Shown: positions 1 through 8,558 of the stretch, in pieces | Position numbering within the stretch: the stretch's first letter is position 1 | Layout: the number at the start of each line of letters is the position of its first letter | Assembly: GCA_040754425.1 (NCBI GenBank) | Contig: JBFMCR010000035.1 | Coordinates: 1 to 64,000 of the forward strand | DNA length: 64,000 bases | Direction of reading: 5' to 3' | Source: UBA6918 sp040754425 | Lineage (GTDB): Bacteria > Pseudomonadota > Gammaproteobacteria > Burkholderiales > Thiobacillaceae | Program-made: the position numbers and the translations under genes | The notes under the pieces: model-generated | Database searches by the model: none | What the model was told of the DNA's origin: nothing | The model's input: only the letters and a program-made list of their open reading frames with translations

Positions 1-171
1 GCCATTCGTCCACCGAGGGCGGTAAAAGCAAGGACTGGCCAGGGGTGTAGGGAAGGTAGGAGGTAGGCATGTGATATTGTCGCTTATCTTTGGCTGTCCA
101 GGGCTTCTGCCGCGCAGACTCCTAGCCGAACTGGATCGTCAATTTAATTGGGGTAAGGGCCGCCGGCTTAC

Positions 172-1440
172 TTAAACCCGCGTAATCCCCAGCGCCTTCA
201 GCACGTATTTCTCGTAGATCGGCTCGGAGTTGCCGGTCTTCATCTTGCGCATGAAGTATTTCTCGAACGCGATCTTGGCGTAGTGCACCCATTTGCCTTT
301 CTTCGACCAGGTGACATTGCGCGGGGGGATCTGCGGGATGGCGACGAAGGCCGCGCCGGTGTCGCCCATGTCGGCGAGGCATATGGTGCTCAAGGTGCCG
401 ACCGTTTCCGCCGGCCTGCCGGCGATCTCGTTGGCGACGTTGTGCACGATGGCGGTGACCATGGACTCGATCATGTAGCCGGTCTTGGGCGTGCCGGTGG
501 GCACCGGCGTGACTTCCACCGGCGGCAGCGCAATCGCCACGCCGGCGGCGAAGATGTTGGGGTAGCGCGTGCTGCGCTGGTATTCGTCCACCGTGATGAA
601 GCCGAGCGGGTTGGTCAGCCCCTCGGCCTCGGCGACCACAGGTTGGCCGCGGAAGGCCGGCAGCATCATGGCGAATTTCTTCTCCACGCGGTGGTCGCGG
701 ATTTTCTCGCCGAGGTCGTTGTATTCCTCGACTTGAAGTGAATCCGCCTCGGCCTTGAGGGTCTTGGCATTGGTAATCCACTTGATGTGGCGGTTTCTGA
801 GTTCCGATTCCAGCATGCCCTTGGAGTCGCCCACGCCCCCCAGTCCCAGATGCCCGATGTAGGGCTCGGAGGTGACGAAGGTCATCGGCACCTTGTGGCG
901 CAGCTTGCGGCGTCTGAGGTCGGTGTCGAGCGCCATGGCGTACTCGTAGGCCGGGCCGAAGCAGGACGCGCCCTGGAAGGCGCCGACGATGATGGGGCCG
1001 GGATTTTCCAGGAAGGCCTGGTAGTCGTTGAAGGCATGCTGGGCGTGGCGCACGGTGCAGACCGAATGCGTGTGGCCGTTGTCCGGTCCGGCGCCCTCGA
1101 CCAGTTCGAAGGCGAGGCGCGGACCGGTCGAAAGCACGAGGTAGTCGTAGTCCACCGTTTCGCCGTTTAGCAGGGTGATGCGGTTCTTGTCCGGTTCCAG
1201 CTTCACCGCTCGCTGGGCGATGAAGTTGATGCCCTTCTTCTTCAGGTAGGGCTCGATGCCGAAGGTGATGTCGGCAGGCTTGCGCCAGCCCAGCGCGACC
1301 CAGGGATTGGAGGGCACGAACTCGAAATACTCCTCGGCATTGATGACCGTGATTTCGTGCTGTTTGGAAAGAGCGGAACGCATTTCATAGGCGGCCGGCA
1401 TGCCGCCGGTGCCTGCGCCGATGATGACGATGTGAGACAT
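172..1440 (-). CDS. sqr: Sulfide:quinone oxidoreductase (FAD flavoprotein)
   Basis: A 422-residue flavoprotein that should oxidise sulfide to polysulfide or sulfur and pass electrons to the quinone pool at the periplasmic membrane face. The sequence shows an N-terminal Rossmann motif GAGTGG (residues 8-13) and a second nucleotide-binding stretch near FAAGVA (about 297-302). Cysteines lie at 128, 160 and 354, almost the same positions as the catalytic cysteines known for Acidithiobacillus SQR (128, 160, 356). That triad favours SQR over type II NADH dehydrogenase or flavocytochrome c subunits. The C-terminal 60 residues are basic and hydrophobic, as expected for membrane contact. It is the last gene of the leftward cyd-otr run, 36 nt after ybgE. 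The SQR subtype is not certain. Confidence 0.88.
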   Translation of the reverse strand: MSHIVIIGAGTGGMPAAYEMRSALSKQHEITVINAEEYFEFVPSNPWVALGWRKPADITFGIEPYLKKKGINFIAQRAVKLEPDKNRITLLNGETVDYDYLVLSTGPRLAFELVEGAGPDNGHTHSVCTVRHAQHAFNDYQAFLENPGPIIVGAFQGASCFGPAYEYAMALDTDLRRRKLRHKVPMTFVTSEPYIGHLGLGGVGDSKGMLESELRNRHIKWITNAKTLKAEADSLQVEEYNDLGEKIRDHRVEKKFAMMLPAFRGQPVVAEAEGLTNPLGFITVDEYQRSTRYPNIFAAGVAIALPPVEVTPVPTGTPKTGYMIESMVTAIVHNVANEIAGRPAETVGTLSTICLADMGDTGAAFVAIPQIPPRNVTWSKKGKWVHYAKIAFEKYFMRKMKTGNSEPIYEKYVLKALGITRV

Positions 1441-1476
1441 GATGACTTGCTGAGGGTAAGGTTGAGGGGAAAGGAT

Positions 1477-1746
1477 TCAGCCGCGAAACAGCAGCACGAA
1501 GCCGGCTGCCATCAGCAGCCAGGCCAAAACCGGATGGAACAGCCATTTCCAGGCGAGCCCCCTGGGCGTGAAGCCCACGCCGTGGATGAAGCCCGCGCTG
1601 ATGCCGAGCATGACCAGGGTGAGCAGGCCGTGCGAGGGCGTGGTGCCGTCCTGCGACAGCGCCACCGGGTAGAGCATGATGATCAGTGCCAGGATGCCGG
1701 CGGCAACCAGGGAAACGGCGCGGGCAAAACCGCCGTACAGGTTCAT
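1477..1746 (-). CDS. ybgE: YbgE-like cytochrome bd operon membrane protein
   Basis: A small membrane protein of about 89 residues with three predicted transmembrane helices. The central motif AGFIHGVGFTPR, followed by a tryptophan and a hydrophobic C-terminal helix, closely resembles E. coli YbgE (AGVIHGVGFRP), which is encoded in the cydABX operon. Its role there is poorly defined but tied to cytochrome bd. I place the start at the internal ATG (MNLYGGF); the frame is open 11 codons further upstream. Unlike in E. coli it is separated from cydB by about 7 kb of other genes, yet it stays on the same strand and in the same run. Assignment rests on motif and context. Confidence 0.75.
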   Translation of the reverse strand: MNLYGGFARAVSLVAAGILALIIMLYPVALSQDGTTPSHGLLTLVMLGISAGFIHGVGFTPRGLAWKWLFHPVLAWLLMAAGFVLLFRG

Positions 1747-1789
1747 GCCGGCTTCCTCTGGGGTTGAAACGAGGCGCACGGATACCGCA

Positions 1790-2752
1790 TCAGTGGCCCT
1801 CCACGCAGATTTTCCGCTGCCATACCGCGCGCACGGTCAATACCAGCAGCACGAGGATCACCACCGTGAGCAGCGCCAGCAGCAGGGCGGACAGTTGCGC
1901 ATACAAGGCGGCGCCGGTAGTCCTGGCCATGATCAGGGTGGCGATGGTGATGGCGGCGATGGGGAAGGAGTAGGCCCACCAGGACAGGAAAAACTTCAGC
2001 CTGGCGAAATAGCTCACCTGGCTTAGCACCAGCAGGGTGAAGAACAGGCCAATGAAGTAGAGAATCTTGCCGAAGGCGTCGACCTCGCCGGTGAGGTTGA
2101 ACCAGGAAATGAAGCCCACCGCGGGCGGCGCGATGAAAATGAACAGCGTGGGCATGAAGCGTTCCGGCAGGCTGCCGTGGAAGATCAGGCGGTAGAACAG
2201 GATGGCGGTCAGCACCGGCCAGAAGAACAGACCCAGGCTGAAGAAAAACCAGGAAACGTCCGCAGGCGCATGGTGCACGCCGGCGATGGGCACAAGGATA
2301 TTGCCCACGACAGGGATGAACCAGGCCGGGTTCAGGTGCGCGATTTCGTACTTGGTGTGATGCACCCACGAGGCCAGCACATAGAGCGTGATACCGAGGT
2401 GCAGCACCGTGCCCACGCTCCACAGCCAGAAAGACAGGTCGGGCGCGGAATGCAGGAAGGCGATGGACAGCAGGATCATGGCGATGGAAATCGTCGGCAC
2501 GAAAGCCAGCTTCACCGGGTGCACGATTTCGCCTTTTACCTCGGCAGGGTATTTCATCGCCTTGGCGGCATAAAGGCCGGCCGTGAGCAGGAACAGCAGC
2601 ACGGTGGCAGCAAGCAGCCAGGGGCTGAGCGCGAAAGGCAGTTCGAATGTCTGCTCGGCGCGGCCCCAGGCGATGGTGAAGCCGGCCAGGCCCATGATTA
2701 CGGAAAACCAGGCTACGGGGAAGTTTTTCAGTCTTGCTTTTTCGTCACTCAT
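1790..2752 (-). CDS. SLAC1/TehA-type anion channel (TDT family)
   Basis: A 320-residue integral membrane protein with about ten hydrophobic helices. The opening PVAWFSVIMGLAGFTIAW matches the start of TehA/SLAC1 family proteins, which form trimeric anion channels or C4-dicarboxylate/sulfite exporters in the inner membrane. A run of conserved small and aromatic residues (HLNPAWFIPVVGN, about 138-150) fits the family. Substrate cannot be read from the sequence. Fungal and bacterial TDT members include sulfite exporters (SSU1), which would suit a sulfide-oxidation cluster, but that is inference. It lies 40 nt after the aminotransferase gene and 43 nt before ybgE, so it is probably co-transcribed. 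Confidence 0.8.
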   Translation of the reverse strand: MSDEKARLKNFPVAWFSVIMGLAGFTIAWGRAEQTFELPFALSPWLLAATVLLFLLTAGLYAAKAMKYPAEVKGEIVHPVKLAFVPTISIAMILLSIAFLHSAPDLSFWLWSVGTVLHLGITLYVLASWVHHTKYEIAHLNPAWFIPVVGNILVPIAGVHHAPADVSWFFFSLGLFFWPVLTAILFYRLIFHGSLPERFMPTLFIFIAPPAVGFISWFNLTGEVDAFGKILYFIGLFFTLLVLSQVSYFARLKFFLSWWAYSFPIAAITIATLIMARTTGAALYAQLSALLLALLTVVILVLLVLTVRAVWQRKICVEGH

Positions 2753-2792
2753 GATGGTCTCGGTGGTTGGGTAAGGAAATCGTCGGCCGCGA

Positions 2793-3794
2793 TCACAACA
2801 GTTCCTTCAGCGCCGCCACGAAGCGGGCATTGTCCTCGGGCAGCGCCGTGGTCACGCGCATGAAGCCGGGGCCGAGGACGGCATCGTTCAGGGGCTTGAT
2901 CAGGATGTCGCGCGCCTTGAGCTTTTCTGCCAGTTCGGCCGCGTCGTGCGGGGCGAAATCGGCCAGGAAGAAATAGGTTTCCGAAGGGTAGGTTTTCACG
3001 CCCAGCGCTTCAAGTTCGTGTCTCAGTGCATCGGCCCAGTCCTTGAGCGTGGCGGCGCGCTCGACGATCCTGTCCTCGTGTTCCAGCGTGGCGATGGCGG
3101 CGGCCTGGCTGGCGCGCGCCAGCGGATAGGCATCGTTGTTGCGGTTCAGGTCGTCCGCCAGTTCCTGCGGCAACACGGCGTAGCCGACGCGGAAGCCGGC
3201 CAGGCTGTGCGCCTTGGACAGGGTGCGCGTCACGAGCAGGTTGGCGTAACGCGGCACCCAGGAGGCCACGCTTTGGCCGGCCATGCCGATGAATGCCTCG
3301 TCGACCAGGAAATGGGTATGCGGGTGGCTTTCCAGCAGGGCGGGCAGCGGCGCCATGTCGAAGGTACCGCCGTTGGGGTTGTTGGGATTGACGATGACCG
3401 CCAGCGTCGTGCCGTCGGGAATCCGCCATTGGCCGAGGTCGAAGGCGAAATCCTTTTCCGGCGGCAGCCGGGTTTCGGTGAAGGACCCGGCGATTTCCGG
3501 GAACAGAACGTAGCTCGGACTCAGCAGGTGAACCCGCTTGCCCAGGCGCTGGAACAGCTGGCGCAGGATGAGCTCGGAGCCGGCATTGATGTGCACCAGG
3601 CGCTCGGGCACGTTCAACTGCCGGGCGATCAGCGCGCGCAGCGGCGCGGAGTACGGTTCGGTGTAGTAGTTGCTGTCGGGCAGCACGGCCGCGGCCGCCT
3701 CGATCGCTTCGTCTATGGGCGGCAGCGGGTTCTCGCACAGCAGCAGCTTGACGCCCCGGAAGCTTGCGCCGCCTTTTTCGATGATGCTGGTCAT
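2793..3794 (-). CDS. PLP-dependent aminotransferase, HisC-like class I/II
   Basis: A 333-residue fold-type I aminotransferase. It contains NPNNPNGG (about 136-143), the aspartate motif VDEAF (about 163-167) and the PLP-lysine segment TRTLSKAHSLAGFRVGY, with a downstream FMRVT arginine motif near the C-terminus. These are typical of histidinol-phosphate aminotransferase and its relatives, including CobD and threonine-phosphate decarboxylase. It is slightly shorter than usual HisC (about 350 aa) and not in a histidine operon, so the substrate is open. It follows the ZIP transporter gene by 9 nt and precedes the SLAC1-type gene by 40 nt. Why an amino-acid transaminase sits in a respiratory cluster is unclear. 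Confidence 0.82.
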   Translation of the reverse strand: MTSIIEKGGASFRGVKLLLCENPLPPIDEAIEAAAAVLPDSNYYTEPYSAPLRALIARQLNVPERLVHINAGSELILRQLFQRLGKRVHLLSPSYVLFPEIAGSFTETRLPPEKDFAFDLGQWRIPDGTTLAVIVNPNNPNGGTFDMAPLPALLESHPHTHFLVDEAFIGMAGQSVASWVPRYANLLVTRTLSKAHSLAGFRVGYAVLPQELADDLNRNNDAYPLARASQAAAIATLEHEDRIVERAATLKDWADALRHELEALGVKTYPSETYFFLADFAPHDAAELAEKLKARDILIKPLNDAVLGPGFMRVTTALPEDNARFVAALKELL

Positions 3795-3803
3795 GCGCTC
3801 ACC

Positions 3804-4541
3804 TCAATGTCCCAGGCGGAAAAACGCGATGGTGGCGATGCCGGCCAGCATCAGCACGAACTGGCCGATTATCGGCTTGATGCCGGCCTGTTTGTGCAGC
3901 GCGGGAACCACGTCCGCCACCGCGATGTAAATGAAGCTCGCCGCCGAGACGGCGAGCACGAAGGGAATCGCTTCGCGCATCTGTTCCAGCCAGAACCAGC
4001 CCGCCAGCACGCCGGGCAGGGTGGCGAGCGAGGAAAGCAGGTTGTAGGCAAGGGCGCGTGCCTTGCCCATGCCGCTATGCAGGAGAATGGCGAAGTCGCC
4101 GAGTTCCTGCGGAATTTCGTGCGCGATCACCGCCAGCGCGGTGGCCACGCCGAGCGCGGGCGAAACCAGAAAGGCGGCGGCGATGACCACGCCGTCGACG
4201 AAATTGTGGAAGGCGTCGCCGATCAGGATCAGGCGTCCGCCGACATGGCCGTGGGCATCGCAGTTGCCGTCGTGGCAGTGGCGCCAGAGCACCAGCTTCT
4301 CCAGCACGAAGAAGGCGACCAGGCCGGCAAGCACGGTCGCATTCACAGCCATGCCGGACGCCTGCTCCAGGGCCTTGGGCAGCATGCCGAGGAGGGCCGC
4401 GCCCAGCAAAGTGCCGGTGGCATAGGCGAGCAGGCAGGGCAGCAGGCGCCGGCGCATGGCGTCGGGAAAGGCGAGCAGCAGCGCGGCGCCGAGCATGGCG
4501 CCGGCGCTTCCCAGGAGGGCGAAAAAGAAGGCCAGGGTCAT
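3804..4541 (-). CDS. ZIP family divalent metal transporter
   Basis: A 245-residue inner-membrane transporter with about eight hydrophobic helices. The ZIP signature is clear: HNFVDGVVIAAAF on helix IV and HEIPQELGDFAIL on helix V, which supply the histidine, aspartate and glutamate ligands of the binuclear metal site. A His/Cys-rich cytoplasmic loop (HCHDGNCDAHGH) lies between helices III and IV, as is usual for metal sensing or delivery. Likely substrates are zinc or iron(II). The gene ends 9 nt before the aminotransferase and starts about 100 nt downstream of the peroxiredoxin stop, so it may have its own promoter or be read through. Confidence 0.88.
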   Translation of the reverse strand: MTLAFFFALLGSAGAMLGAALLLAFPDAMRRRLLPCLLAYATGTLLGAALLGMLPKALEQASGMAVNATVLAGLVAFFVLEKLVLWRHCHDGNCDAHGHVGGRLILIGDAFHNFVDGVVIAAAFLVSPALGVATALAVIAHEIPQELGDFAILLHSGMGKARALAYNLLSSLATLPGVLAGWFWLEQMREAIPFVLAVSAASFIYIAVADVVPALHKQAGIKPIIGQFVLMLAGIATIAFFRLGH

Positions 4542-4612
4542 CCGGATTGTGCGGTCATTCCGCTCGATGAATTTCCATGTATGCAGACGGCGTCATCCGC
4601 AGGCATGGAAAT

Positions 4613-4632
4613 GCCCGCCCCGCAGGGCGGGC
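4613..4632 (-). terminator. GC-rich hairpin after peroxiredoxin
   Basis: A perfect 8-bp inverted repeat GCCCGCCC / GGGCGGGC with a 4-nt loop starts 6 nt beyond the peroxiredoxin stop codon. On the minus strand it is followed by ATTTCC rather than a long T-run, so it is a weak or attenuating terminator at best. Confidence 0.4.
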
Positions 4633-4638
4633 CGTCTG

Positions 4639-5289
4639 TTACAGCGCCTTCTTGCAGAAGTACCAGTCGGTGCACTCGTAGCCTTCGTTCATGCGCTGCT
4701 CGGCAGCATCCACGTCGGCCGGCGGCGGCACGATGACCTTGTCGCCGGGCTGCCAGCCTTCGGGCGTGGCGACCTTGTTCTTGTCGGAGGTCTGCAACGC
4801 GGCGACCAGGCGCACGAACTCGGGGATGGAGCGGCCGTTGGTCATCGGGTAGTAGACCATGGCGCGCAGCACGCCCTTGTCGTCGATGACGAAGGTTGCG
4901 CGTACCGCGGAGGTGTCGGAGGCGCCCGGCTGGATCATGCCGTAGTCCTTGGCCACCTTCATCGACAGGTCTTCGATGATGGGGAAGGGAATGTCGACGC
5001 CGAACTTCTCCTTGATGTTGCGCACCCAGGCGACGTGGGCGTAGTAGCTGTCGATGGACAGGCCGATCAGCTCGCAGTTGAGCTTCTGGAATTCGGGATA
5101 ATACTTGGCAAAAGCCATGAATTCCGTGGTGCACACCGGCGTGAAGTCGGCGGGGTGCGAGAACAGCACCAGCCACTTGCCCTTGTAGTCGGCCAGCGTC
5201 TTCACGCCGTGCGTGGTCTTGGCCTTGAAGTCGGGGGCCGGCTCGTTGAGGCGGGGCATGGTCGGGCAGTTGTTGACGGTTTCGGACAT
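4639..5289 (-). CDS. Peroxiredoxin (Prx6/AhpC-TSA family)
   Basis: A 216-residue thiol peroxidase reducing hydrogen peroxide and organic peroxides in the cytoplasm. The peroxidatic motif DFTPVCTTEF is present near residues 42-51, with the C-terminal peroxiredoxin extension ending in CTDWYFCKK, which offers resolving cysteines as in archaeal-type Prx6 proteins. I chose the ATG of MSETVNN because AAAGGAAA lies 5-7 nt upstream; an upstream TTG would add 14 poorly conserved residues. A 132-nt gap with a promoter-like region and a palindrome separates it from the DUF2141 gene, so it probably has its own promoter. Oxidant defence beside cytochrome bd fits a microaerobic lifestyle. Confidence 0.9.
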   Translation of the reverse strand: MSETVNNCPTMPRLNEPAPDFKAKTTHGVKTLADYKGKWLVLFSHPADFTPVCTTEFMAFAKYYPEFQKLNCELIGLSIDSYYAHVAWVRNIKEKFGVDIPFPIIEDLSMKVAKDYGMIQPGASDTSAVRATFVIDDKGVLRAMVYYPMTNGRSIPEFVRLVAALQTSDKNKVATPEGWQPGDKVIVPPPADVDAAEQRMNEGYECTDWYFCKKAL

Positions 5290-5324
5290 GATGTTTCCTT
5301 TCAATCTGATCCAAGTGGTATTTA

Positions 5325-5376
5325 TTAGCAAGTGCTAATGGAACAAAGTTTACGGACCGTCATTTCATTAATCCAA
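5325..5376 (-). promoter_or_regulatory. Candidate promoter and operator for peroxiredoxin gene
   Basis: On the minus strand TTGGAT (5371-5376) and TAAACT (5347-5352) are separated by 18 nt, a plausible sigma-70 pair. The perfect palindrome TTAGCA-AG-TGCTAA (5325-5338) overlaps the predicted transcription start, a common place for a repressor operator. It is not the CIRCE element, which has longer arms and a 9-nt spacer. Regulator unknown. Confidence 0.35.
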
Positions 5377-5421
5377 TTGATTGTCTGTATCAACTTGATA
5401 GAAGTTTGCTAAGTCGTTCGT

Positions 5422-5835
5422 TCAATAATCCAGGCGAATCTCGATCCGTCTGCCGGCTTCGTCCAGATCGAAAGCGGCGTGTTCGAAAGAGGGCGGGCCG
5501 AGCACTTCAGGGTTGTTGCTGAGGCCGTAGCCTTCGGCCGGGATCATGCCGAAACGCAGGTCGAGTTTGCCGTCGGCATCTTCGTCGTGATAGGCGATTA
5601 CGGCATAGCGCCCCGGCGACAGGCCCCTGAATGCGGCCTGCACCGTGCCCGTCTGCGCGGGCACGGCCAGCACTTCGCGGCTGGCGGTTTCCTTGCGGAA
5701 GCCTTCGGCCCTGTCGAACAGCATGAACTTGACCTGGCCTTCTGCGTTCCTCACGCCACTGACTTCGATGTCGAGGCTGGCGGCGGCGGCCGGCGCGATG
5801 GCCGCAAGCAGGAAAAGCGAAGACCGCGTGCGCAT
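5422..5835 (-). CDS. DUF2141 periplasmic protein
   Basis: A 137-residue secreted protein. The first 19 residues form a Sec signal peptide (MRTRSSLFLLAAIAPAAAA). The mature part matches the DUF2141 pattern: an immunoglobulin-like beta sandwich with the segment YAVIAYHDEDADGKLD, which looks like a calcium-binding loop, followed by PxEGYGLSNN. Function is unknown in the family. Its stop is followed by the 132-nt peroxiredoxin promoter region, and its start lies 3 nt after the DUF6858 stop, so it is translated with the upstream genes. Confidence 0.75.
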   Translation of the reverse strand: MRTRSSLFLLAAIAPAAAASLDIEVSGVRNAEGQVKFMLFDRAEGFRKETASREVLAVPAQTGTVQAAFRGLSPGRYAVIAYHDEDADGKLDLRFGMIPAEGYGLSNNPEVLGPPSFEHAAFDLDEAGRRIEIRLDY

Positions 5836-5838
5836 GAT

Positions 5839-6231
5839 TCAAGCCGCCTTGCGCAGGCCCTTGACCCAGGCCTCCATGGCGTCGTTGGCCGGTTTCATGG
5901 GCGCTTCCATGAAGCTCAGCACGAATTTGTCGCCCATGTCGGCGATGCCGATGGCGCGCGGGCGCACGGCCAGCACCTGCGGATTGGGCAGGGCGATGCC
6001 GAAGCAGAAGATCACGTCCACCGCAGCCTTGATGTCGGGATTGATCTCGCCGCCGATCCGGGTCGTATGGGCATGGTGGTCGAACACGCCGATGAACTGC
6101 ACCTTGGCGTTTTCGGCGATTTTGTCTTTCAAATAGGCAACGATGTCGTCGACGTTCTTGCAGTCCGTTTCCTGTTTGTCGATTTCGGCGACGAAAACGG
6201 GATATTTCTCCTGCAACAGGGTTTGTTTCAT
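5839..6231 (-). CDS. DUF6858-like conserved protein of sulfur oxidisers
   Basis: A 130-residue soluble protein beginning MKQTLLQEKYPVF, starting at 6231 and 32 nt after cytochrome b. It has FDHHAHTTRIGGEINPDI in the middle and FCFGIALPNPQVLAVRPR further on. I recognise this as the family now called DUF6858, frequent in chemolithotrophic sulfur oxidisers near sulfur and cytochrome genes; biochemical function is not known to me. Two cysteines (24 and 76) and a histidine cluster (HHAH, 52-55) could bind metal or sulfur species, but this is speculation. The upstream open frame has no better start. Confidence 0.6.
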   Translation of the reverse strand: MKQTLLQEKYPVFVAEIDKQETDCKNVDDIVAYLKDKIAENAKVQFIGVFDHHAHTTRIGGEINPDIKAAVDVIFCFGIALPNPQVLAVRPRAIGIADMGDKFVLSFMEAPMKPANDAMEAWVKGLRKAA

Positions 6232-6263
6232 TGCATTGCTCCGGTCTAAACGGGTAAGGGAAA

Positions 6264-6890
6264 TCAGGCCTTGGGGGCCGGGGTGGGTTCGTGCTCGTCG
6301 TCCACTTCCTCCCAGCCGGTGATCATGGCCTTGATGTGGGCGAAGACCGTGGGGCCGGTAGTGGTGAGGTAGACGTGCACGATGAAAAAACTGAGCATGA
6401 GGAAGGCGCCGATAAGATGCGCGCTCGCGACCCACTGCAGGGGAAGCCCGGCCAGCACGCCCTCGCGCAACTGCGGGTAATACAGGTAGACGAGGCCGGA
6501 CACCCAGATGAGGGGGTTGATGAAAAGCTTCACGCCCAGATAGCTCAGGCGCTGCAGCGGATTGTGCTTGCGCTGCGGCGTGGGATGGAAGGGGTGCGGC
6601 GCGCCGGTGAAGATGTCGCGCGCGTAGTAGCGCGCGATGAGCAGAATCTTCTCGAAGGTCGGGATGTACTGCCTCCATTCGCCGGTGGTGAAGTGCCAGA
6701 ACACCGCGAACACCCACAGCGTGACCAGCGCCCATGCGGCAACACCGTGGAACATCACGGCCTTGCCGAAGCCCAGCAGGCTGTAGGCGCCGTGAATCTC
6801 GAAGCCGGTCAGCATCATGAAAATGATCAGCGCCGCCTGCGACCAGTGCCAGAAGCGCTCGAAACGCTTGAAGAGATAGACGCGGCTCAT
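6264..6890 (-). CDS. Membrane cytochrome b (b561/Ni-Fe hydrogenase cytb type)
   Basis: A 208-residue integral membrane protein with four hydrophobic segments and several histidines suitable as heme ligands (RFWHWSQAA, MFHGVAAW, FWHFTTG, HLIGAF, FIVHVYL). This is the pattern of cytochrome b subunits that link quinol/quinone to periplasmic redox partners. Its start overlaps the stop of the octaheme cytochrome gene (ATGA), so the two are translationally coupled and probably form one complex: the b-type subunit should carry electrons between the quinone pool and the periplasmic octaheme protein. The tail is acidic (EEVDDEHEP). Confidence 0.82.
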   Translation of the reverse strand: MSRVYLFKRFERFWHWSQAALIIFMMLTGFEIHGAYSLLGFGKAVMFHGVAAWALVTLWVFAVFWHFTTGEWRQYIPTFEKILLIARYYARDIFTGAPHPFHPTPQRKHNPLQRLSYLGVKLFINPLIWVSGLVYLYYPQLREGVLAGLPLQWVASAHLIGAFLMLSFFIVHVYLTTTGPTVFAHIKAMITGWEEVDDEHEPTPAPKA

Positions 6891-8557
6891 GGTTTCTTCC
6901 TTCTCAGATGGCCGGAAAAGCGCAGGCCGGCATGCCCCAGCACGCCGAGCAGCGCGAGGCCGGCCATGCCGAAGCCGGCGAGGTCGAGGATTTCGATGCG
7001 GTCCTGCGCGGGCAGCCACACGCCCGGCACGTCCTTGAGGCGGCCTTGCGCGCTGTGGCATTGCATGCAGTTCAAGGCATCTTCCTTGGGCGCGACCATA
7101 TGGGTGATGGGCCAGAGCATTTCCGATTTGACGAAGCCATACTCGCCGCTGAAGGGCGGGCCGCCAGCCTCTGCCCCGGCGGCGAGCGCCTTGTTCCAGT
7201 CGAAGTTGTACCAGTAGGCGGTGTCGTCGGGGATGGCGGTGTGCGGGATCAGGAGGGTGCGGTTCACCTTGTCGTAAGGCTGGTTGCCGTGAAAGACCTT
7301 GACCGGCCAGATGCGTGCATCGGGTGCCCCCGGCGTGCCGTGGAAGGTGTTGATGGGCACGATCTTGGTCGGGTCGATCTTGTCGGTCTGCAGGGTGTAG
7401 GTCACCGTGCCGTCGAACCAGCGGTAGTCGGGAATGACGTTCTCGCCCAGGACGAAATCGCCCTTGCGGCTGTCGTAGATCACGTGGCCCTTGTCGTCCT
7501 TGATCTGCATGGGCTTGCCGTTGGCATCGAGCCGGCCGGCGGTCGAGTAATCCCAGCTCATCTTGGTGGGCACGCCGCCGCGCGCGAACGCCGGAATGTG
7601 GCAGGTCTGGCAGGCCAGGCTGCGGGTATGCGCATTCAGGTGGTCGGCGCGGCTCACCGAGCCGAGCAGCCCGCCGGTCGTCCCCTTGTGCGGCTTGTCG
7701 CCGTGGCAGGCCTGGCAGGTGGCGGGGTTGCGGTCTTCGTGCCTGCCGCGCATGAGCGGGCCGTGCGGGTCGGCGGCGGTGGGCGCGACGCGGCTGCCCG
7801 CGACCTGGTGGCTTTCGGTCTGGTGGCAGGTGGCGCAGCTGAAGTCGAGGCCGTTCTTGTCCATGTGCACGTCGAGCTCGTGCGTGGCTTTATTGAGCGA
7901 GGAATCTAGGTCGCCGTGCTTGACCCCGTCGCCGCCGCCGCCGTTGTAATGGCAGGCGCCGCAGTTCTCGCGGCGGCTCTTGCCGACGTGGCGGGCGACG
8001 AAGTCGAGGTCGACCGGTTCGAGGAACTTGCCCGAACCGGGCGGGTACTCGGTGCGCTCGTAGGCCGGATGGCCGGCCAGACCCGCGGGCTTCTCGTACT
8101 TGCCGGTGGTGTCGTGGCACACCAGGCAATCGACGTTGCGCTCGGCGTGAAAGTCGAACTTGTCGTCCTTCCAGCCGTAGCCGACATGGCAGGAGGTGCA
8201 GAAGGCCTCGTTGGAGCGGTTGCCCACGCAGAAGCTGTTCAGCATGCTCATCTTGCCCAGACGCTGGCCGGTCCTGGGGTTGGTGTAATCCCAGGTCCAG
8301 TGGCGCGTGGCCATGACCTGCTTGGGCGCCTCGGTGTGGCACTGCCGGCAGGCCTCGGTGACTTCCTCGCCGCTTTTGAACGGCCCCTGCAGCTGCTTGA
8401 AGCGGCTGTGGTCGGCGGTCGAGCCGCTCTTGGCGCCGCCGTCCGCGACCGGCTGCAGGCCCGGATAGGCGAAGGCGCCGGCGGCGATCAGCAGGCCGCA
8501 GGCCAGCAGCAGGAGGCGTGCGGGCAAGTCGGCGGGAAGCGCGAGGGCTGGTCGCAT
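6887..8557 (-). CDS. Octaheme c-type cytochrome, tetrathionate reductase (OTR) family
   Basis: A 556-residue periplasmic protein with an N-terminal signal or anchor (LLLLACGLLIAAGAF) and eight CXXCH heme motifs, with first cysteines near residues 70, 120, 144, 199, 241, 281, 316 and 497. Spacing and the segment LACQTCHIPAF followed by TKMSWDYS fit the octaheme tetrathionate reductase family known from Shewanella OTR, which reduces tetrathionate, nitrite and hydroxylamine in vitro. A hydrophobic helix near the C-terminus (about 525-545) plus a basic tail suggests membrane anchoring, not seen in soluble OTR. It is coupled by overlap to the cytochrome b gene. True substrate and direction in this organism are unknown. 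Confidence 0.85.
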   Translation of the reverse strand: MRPALALPADLPARLLLLACGLLIAAGAFAYPGLQPVADGGAKSGSTADHSRFKQLQGPFKSGEEVTEACRQCHTEAPKQVMATRHWTWDYTNPRTGQRLGKMSMLNSFCVGNRSNEAFCTSCHVGYGWKDDKFDFHAERNVDCLVCHDTTGKYEKPAGLAGHPAYERTEYPPGSGKFLEPVDLDFVARHVGKSRRENCGACHYNGGGGDGVKHGDLDSSLNKATHELDVHMDKNGLDFSCATCHQTESHQVAGSRVAPTAADPHGPLMRGRHEDRNPATCQACHGDKPHKGTTGGLLGSVSRADHLNAHTRSLACQTCHIPAFARGGVPTKMSWDYSTAGRLDANGKPMQIKDDKGHVIYDSRKGDFVLGENVIPDYRWFDGTVTYTLQTDKIDPTKIVPINTFHGTPGAPDARIWPVKVFHGNQPYDKVNRTLLIPHTAIPDDTAYWYNFDWNKALAAGAEAGGPPFSGEYGFVKSEMLWPITHMVAPKEDALNCMQCHSAQGRLKDVPGVWLPAQDRIEILDLAGFGMAGLALLGVLGHAGLRFSGHLRRKKP

Positions 8558-8558
8558 G

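Noticed and set aside
5325..5338. CIRCE heat-shock operator
   Set aside because: Shares TTAGCA/TGCTAA but lacks the CTC/GAG ends of the arms and the 9-nt spacer required for HrcA.
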